This document shows positions 43,301 through 47,407 of a DNA stretch of 47,407 nucleotides, in pieces. Origin of the DNA: Chloroflexi bacterium OHK40 (GTDB taxonomy: Bacteria > Chloroflexota > Chloroflexia > Chloroflexales > Chloroflexaceae). The notes under the pieces were generated by a model, which did no database searches, was not told the DNA's origin, and saw only the letters and a program-made list of their open reading frames with translations. Position 1 is the first letter of the stretch; every line of letters begins with the position of its first letter. Both the position numbers and the translations under genes were made by a program. Location: positions 1 to 47,407 of the forward strand of contig SFCB01000106.1 in assembly GCA_004367505.1 (NCBI GenBank). The letters are read 5' to 3'.

Positions 43301-44040
43301 AATCGCCCCCGGCGCCCCTTCTCCCCGGCCCCCCGGCTCCTCCGCTCGCCGAGGCCATCGATGCCCTCAAGACGAAGATCCTCCGCCTCGGCGCCGTCAA
43401 CCCGCTGGCGCTGGAAGAGTACGAGGAGACGGCTGAACGGCAGCGCTTCCTCAGCGCCCAGGTGAACGACCTGCGGGCGGCCAGCGCGACCCTCACTGAG
43501 CTGATTGCCGAGCTCGACGCGGCGATGAGCAGCCGCTTCCAGGCCACCTTCCAGGCCGTGGCGGCTGAGTTCGAGCGCAGCTTCGCCCGCCTCTTCGGTG
43601 GTGGCTCGGCCAGGCTGCTCCTTACCGGCGGACCAGAAGGCAACGGCGTGGCCCACGCCGAGGGCGAAGAGGCGGACCCCGCCGCTAGGGGCCAGGGTGT
43701 GGAGATCGTCGCGCGGCCTCCAGGGAAACGCCAGCAGAACATCTCGCTTCTCTCTGGGGGCGAGCGCTCACTCACCGCCGTCGCCCTGCTCTTTGCCATC
43801 CTCAAAGTTAACCCCAGCCCCTTCTGCATCCTCGACGAGACCGACGCCGCCCTCGATGAGTCCAATGTCGGCCGCTTCGGCGAGGCGCTGCGCGAACTGA
43901 CCGCCCAGACCCAGTTCATCCTGATCACCCATAACCGTGGCACAATCGAGGCTGCCGACACCCTCTACGGCGTGACCATGGGCGACGACGGCGCATCCAG
44001 GACGGTCTCGCTCCGCGTCGAGGAGTACGTCGCTACTTGA
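40378..44040 (+). CDS. smc: Chromosome segregation ATPase SMC
   Basis: A 1220-residue SMC, which with ScpA/ScpB organises and separates chromosomes. Walker A is IVGPNGSGKSNLADAVRWVL (about residue 30), then two long Ala/Glu/Arg-rich coiled coils (about 170-500 and 670-1000) around the hinge (about 505-670), then the ABC signature LLSGGERSLTAVALLFAI and Walker B FCILDETDAALDE (about 1155). Two low-complexity inserts are unusual: a 14-codon heptanucleotide repeat in the hinge and a Gly/Glu then Pro-rich insert before the C-terminal head. The ATG at 40378 (MHLKRLEIQGFKTF) fits homologs; no ribosome-binding site is seen. The stop codon overlaps the -35 box of the metY promoter. Confidence 0.95.
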   Translation: MHLKRLEIQGFKTFASRTVFEFRPGITAIVGPNGSGKSNLADAVRWVLGEQSLATLRCKRSEELIYAGGGRRAPAGLAEVSLTIDNSDRLLPLDFDEVTITRRATRAGDSEYAINRARVRLRDLLEATEPLGGSYTIINQGLVDAALTLRPEERRRLFEDAAEIGGFEARKAEALRRLRETDANLNRLGDLLAELEPRLRSLRRQATQARQHRELVAELQQLQTRFYREQWRIASALTERTRAEALRLEQALAQARAEQAARGAELQALRAALRARRDELGALHQESAELHRRAEAAQRDLAVGNERVAALSRRAEDIERQRNELELRRQRIEEEASAARADLAHGEAELEERHAALRSAEAERAGAETARRALAQELRLAQDAALRAATSAAEQRTRGEQLQAQEARLAREAAELQAAHAQAAERLAEARARAEAARAEAARAEAAHAEAARAEQAARAELDELRAARAAADEERAAARRALADAEARLDSLSRLARSYAGAFAGVRAAMQWAERTSRPGFALVQSIIRTPAELETAVEVALGSRLQNIVVERWEDAEEAIAELKRSGAGRATFMPLDTIRRTENREPATSNQEPGTAVLGVAADLVDYDDRYAAVARQLLGRVLIVRDLPTARAELRRLPTGWTIVTLGGEQVHSGGSLTGGAQTKESGALRRERELRELPGQVAAARAALEAAEARRATLERRSQELAASLRELEGRARERQRQLDQARATLDAAERRVAQAEQEGAWAEQGRRRVAEAAAELAAQREQALASLAAATEAAATAEARLAELRARQEAEAQADRAAQERLATLRAAVAAAEGQLRASRSLLAAHEQSLGLVVRQAADADQARAGLEAERQALAADHERLAAAHAALLGAIDAIRARIDPAEFALQHEEQRLTALEQAEAAATATLLEHEAAHSRAALEAQRAADRQEALAERAAADGVDVFADEGPGDEGQEDGRIGQQGEEESPPAPLLPGPPAPPLAEAIDALKTKILRLGAVNPLALEEYEETAERQRFLSAQVNDLRAASATLTELIAELDAAMSSRFQATFQAVAAEFERSFARLFGGGSARLLLTGGPEGNGVAHAEGEEADPAARGQGVEIVARPPGKRQQNISLLSGGERSLTAVALLFAILKVNPSPFCILDETDAALDESNVGRFGEALRELTAQTQFILITHNRGTIEAADTLYGVTMGDDGASRTVSLRVEEYVAT
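42130..42171 (+). repeat. Heptanucleotide repeat in the smc hinge region
   Basis: Six consecutive 7-base units (GAGAACC, GGGAACC, GGCAACC, AGCAACC, AGGAACC, GGGAACC), 42 bases in all, inserted in frame between PLDTIR and VLGVAADLV. They encode a 14-residue Arg/Asn/Glu/Pro/Thr-rich stretch. A degenerate unit precedes them. Confidence 0.8.
43244..43345 (+). repeat. Low-complexity insert before the SMC C-terminal head
   Basis: Degenerate 7-8-base GGAC-type units on the 5' side (GGACCAGG, GGACGAG, GGACAGG, AGGACGG) turn into a C-rich stretch (CCCCCGGCGCCCCTTC). In protein: DEGPGDEGQEDGR, then SPPAPLLPGPPAPP. A shorter relative is in hemE (4338-4382). Confidence 0.6.
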
Positions 44041-44065
44041 CAAAGCTGAGTGCCTTTGCTATCAT
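44037..44065 (+). promoter_or_regulatory. metY promoter
   Basis: TTGACA at 44037-44042 overlaps the smc stop codon. After 17 bases comes TATCAT (44060-44065), preceded by TGC (extended -10). The start would be near 44072, about 20 bases before the riboswitch. Confidence 0.75.
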
Positions 44066-44094
44066 CGCGCCAGCACACGAACAACTACGCGCGG

Positions 44095-45803
<1,709 letters not shown>

Positions 45804-45835
45804 CCAGAACCCGCCCTGGCTGCTGGCAAAGGCTC

Positions 45836-45875
45836 GGTTCCCGCTATCCCCGCTCGCAGGGGGGGGGCGGGAACC
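45836..45875. repeat. Hairpin between metY and metX
   Basis: GGTTCCCGC (45836-45844) and GCGGGAACC (45867-45875) form a 9-bp perfect stem around a G-rich loop. No T-run follows. The 218-base metY-metX gap also shows no second riboswitch, so metX is probably read through from metY, with this hairpin as a possible attenuating or processing structure. Confidence 0.55.
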
Positions 45876-46021
45876 ACACCGGCTTCGGATCGCGTGCCAC
45901 GGTGTTAGGTCCACACATGCGAGCAGCCAGGGTCAGTGTCGTTCCGTGGAGCCAGGATAGTCACCACGCCACGCGCAGCGCGCCTGTAGCGCAAACGCTT
46001 CACGTGGCATGGGGCGGTTGA

Positions 46022-47176
46022 ATGATGACAGCCTTGCAGACCGAAGCCCACCCCGATGGTGTCGGGATCGTCCAGCGGCAGTACCTCACCTGGACCGAGG
46101 CACTGCCACTGGAGAGCGGGCAGCGCCTGGGCCCGCTGACGATCGCCTTCGAAACCTACGGCAGGCTCAACCAGGCCCGCAGCAACGCCATCCTGCTGCT
46201 GCACGCCCTCTCAGGCGATGCCCACGCCGCTGGCCGCCACAGCCCGGCTGACCGCAAGCCAGGCTGGTGGGACTCGATGGTGGGTCCTGGCCGGCCCTTC
46301 GACACCTCGCGCTACTTCGTGATCTGCTCCAACGTGATCGGCGGCTGCATGGGCTCCACCGGCCCCGCCAGCCGCGATCCCCGCACGGGTCAGCCTTACG
46401 GCGCCCGCTTCCCCGTCGTGACCATTGGCGACATGGTGCGCGCCCAGACCCGCCTGATCGACGCGCTGGGGATCGAACAGCTCCTGGCCGTGGCCGGCGG
46501 CTCCATGGGCGGGTTTCAGGCCCTGGAGTGGGCCACCGCCTACCCCGGCCGCGTCGGCGGCGCCCTGCTCCTGGCCACCAGCGCCCGCTCCGCCGCCCAG
46601 ACGATCGCCTGGAACAGCATCGGTCGCCGCGCGATCATGAGCGACCCGCGCTGGCGCGGCGGCGATTACTACGGCCACGAGCCGCCCAGCGACGGCCTCG
46701 CCGTAGCACGCATGATCGGCCATGTCACCTACCTCAGTGAGATCTCGCTCGAAGAGAAGTTCGGCCGCCGGCTGCAGGGCGCCAGGGAGCCTGCCTTCAG
46801 CCTGGAGCGCGAGTTCGCCATCGAGAGCTACCTCGACTACCAGGGAGCCAGCTTCAACGCCCGCTTCGACGCCAACAGTTACCTCTACATCACCAAAGCG
46901 ATGGACTACTGGGATCTGCCGGCCCGCTACGGCTCGCTCGAGGCCGCCATGGCCCGTGTGCAGGCCCGCACCCTGCTGATCTCCTTCACCAGCGACTGGC
47001 TCTACCCCACCGCCGAGTCGCGCGCGATCGCCGACGCCCTCACCCGTCAGGGCCGCCCGGTCGAGCACGTCGAGCTCCCCTCCACCGCCGGCCACGATGC
47101 CTTCCTCGTCGATGAGGCCGCTCAGCGCCCGATCATCACCGCCTTCCTCGACGAACTGGCCACCACCCTCCTCTAG
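46022..47176 (+). CDS. metX: Homoserine O-acetyltransferase
   Basis: MetX acetylates homoserine with acetyl-CoA, providing the MetY substrate. The 384-residue alpha/beta hydrolase shows the catalytic Ser in [16 protein letters not shown] (about residue 160), Asp in [10 protein letters not shown] (about 325) and His in [10 protein letters not shown] (about 360). The MetX blocks [16 protein letters not shown] and [18 protein letters not shown] are also present. The name MetX-type acetyltransferase is supported by family, but acyl choice (acetyl or succinyl) cannot be settled by sequence reading alone. The start at 46022 is ATGATG with only a weak ribosome-binding site. Confidence 0.95.
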   Translation: MMTALQTEAHPDGVGIVQRQYLTWTEALPLESGQRLGPLTIAFETYGRLNQARSNAILLLHALSGDAHAAGRHSPADRKPGWWDSMVGPGRPFDTSRYFVICSNVIGGCMGSTGPASRDPRTGQPYGARFPVVTIGDMVRAQTRLIDALGIEQLLAVAGGSMGGFQALEWATAYPGRVGGALLLATSARSAAQTIAWNSIGRRAIMSDPRWRGGDYYGHEPPSDGLAVARMIGHVTYLSEISLEEKFGRRLQGAREPAFSLEREFAIESYLDYQGASFNARFDANSYLYITKAMDYWDLPARYGSLEAAMARVQARTLLISFTSDWLYPTAESRAIADALTRQGRPVEHVELPSTAGHDAFLVDEAAQRPIITAFLDELATTLL

Positions 47177-47238
47177 CTCCTGCGCCCGCGCCCGGGTGTG
47201 CCGCATGGTCCGATCCCCCGCTCCCCTCGCGGGCCGTG

Positions 47239-47285
47239 GCGCTCAAGCGCGCGGCAATGGGGAGGCGAAGCTCGCCTGCGCGGGC
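47239..47285 (+). repeat. Dispersed G/C-rich repeat, copy C
   Basis: Starts GCGCTCAAGC and matches copy A (30820-30875) at about 38 of 46 positions. It lies 60 bases after metX. The third copy shows that the family is not limited to the caspase locus. Confidence 0.6.
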
Positions 47286-47339
47286 TCCCATGGCTACCGG
47301 TGCTAGGCCCAATACCTTTCAAATAAGGAGCGGCGTACG

Positions 47340-47393
47340 TTGACCACGCTCGACGAGCATGGTCGCCCGCACCGCTGGCAGCGGGTGCGGTAG
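47340..47393 (+). CDS. Possible 17-codon leader or gene start
   Basis: TTG at 47340 lies nine bases after a good AAGGAG (47325-47330) and opens a 17-codon frame (MTTLDEHGRPHRWQRVR) ended by TAG. It could be a leader peptide, a broken gene start, or chance. The window ends 14 bases later. Confidence 0.2.
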   Translation: MTTLDEHGRPHRWQRVR

Positions 47394-47407
47394 CTCGATG
47401 ACGGGCG

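Noticed and set aside
45804-46021. Second SAM riboswitch before metX
   Set aside because: Only a simple G/C hairpin is present; the S-box core motifs are absent.

Overview
The window is high-G+C bacterial chromosome, most likely from a filamentous anoxygenic phototroph of the phylum Chloroflexota. The case for phototrophy is direct: bchN, bchH, acsF and bchM, plus a PucC/BCD-family carrier, stand with a nearly complete set of hem genes. Placement in Chloroflexota is inferred from the gene mix (GAF-rich sensors, a caspase-like protein, an ARA1-like sugar kinase), the base composition and the abundant short repeats. No 16S rRNA gene is present to confirm it.

Region 1 (about 75-18900, all minus strand) is a tetrapyrrole supercluster. 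In transcription order it reads bchM, orf110, acsF, bchH, hemG(hemY-type), pucC-like, hemA, hemC, hemD, hemB, hemE, hemL, hemF, bchN. Together the genes run from glutamyl-tRNA through ALA, uroporphyrinogen, coproporphyrinogen and protoporphyrin IX to Mg-protoporphyrin, its methyl ester, the cyclase step and one subunit of dark protochlorophyllide reductase. All three oxidative steps here are oxygen-linked types (HemF, HemG/HemY, AcsF). A 21-bp palindromic element (GTAGT-N11-ACTAC) lies 22-32 bases upstream of bchN, orf110 and bchM. At bchN and bchM it sits exactly 11 bp after an extended -10 box, so it looks like an unreported operator of a bch regulon. hemA has its own promoter and a leader made of four 10-bp repeats.

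Region 2 (19.2-30.7 kb) is a sensory block. A PAS/GAF histidine kinase, an Rcp1-like receiver and a receiver-PAS-GAF kinase overlap end to start on the plus strand, followed by an MFS transporter. On the minus strand are ygfZ and a six-GAF/SpoIIE-phosphatase gene that is split by a one-base frameshift in a T4 run.

Region 3 (30.7-34.7 kb) is the accessory part. It holds a 115-bp tandem repeat, a caspase-like (C14) protein bracketed by inverted copies of a dispersed repeat, an SPFH membrane protein and a RidA-family protein.

Region 4 (34.9-40.3 kb) looks like an arabinose/galactose module. A GHMP sugar kinase of L-arabinokinase type and galT run left; a DeoR regulator and a GH51 arabinofuranosidase run right, with apparent operators in the shared intergenic region.

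Region 5 (40.3-47.4 kb) holds smc, with two low-complexity in-frame inserts and a promoter box inside a perfect 17-bp inverted repeat. It is followed by a SAM-I riboswitch controlling metY and, downstream, metX (homoserine acetylation and sulfhydrylation to homocysteine). Several short repeat families are scattered through intergenic and even coding DNA.
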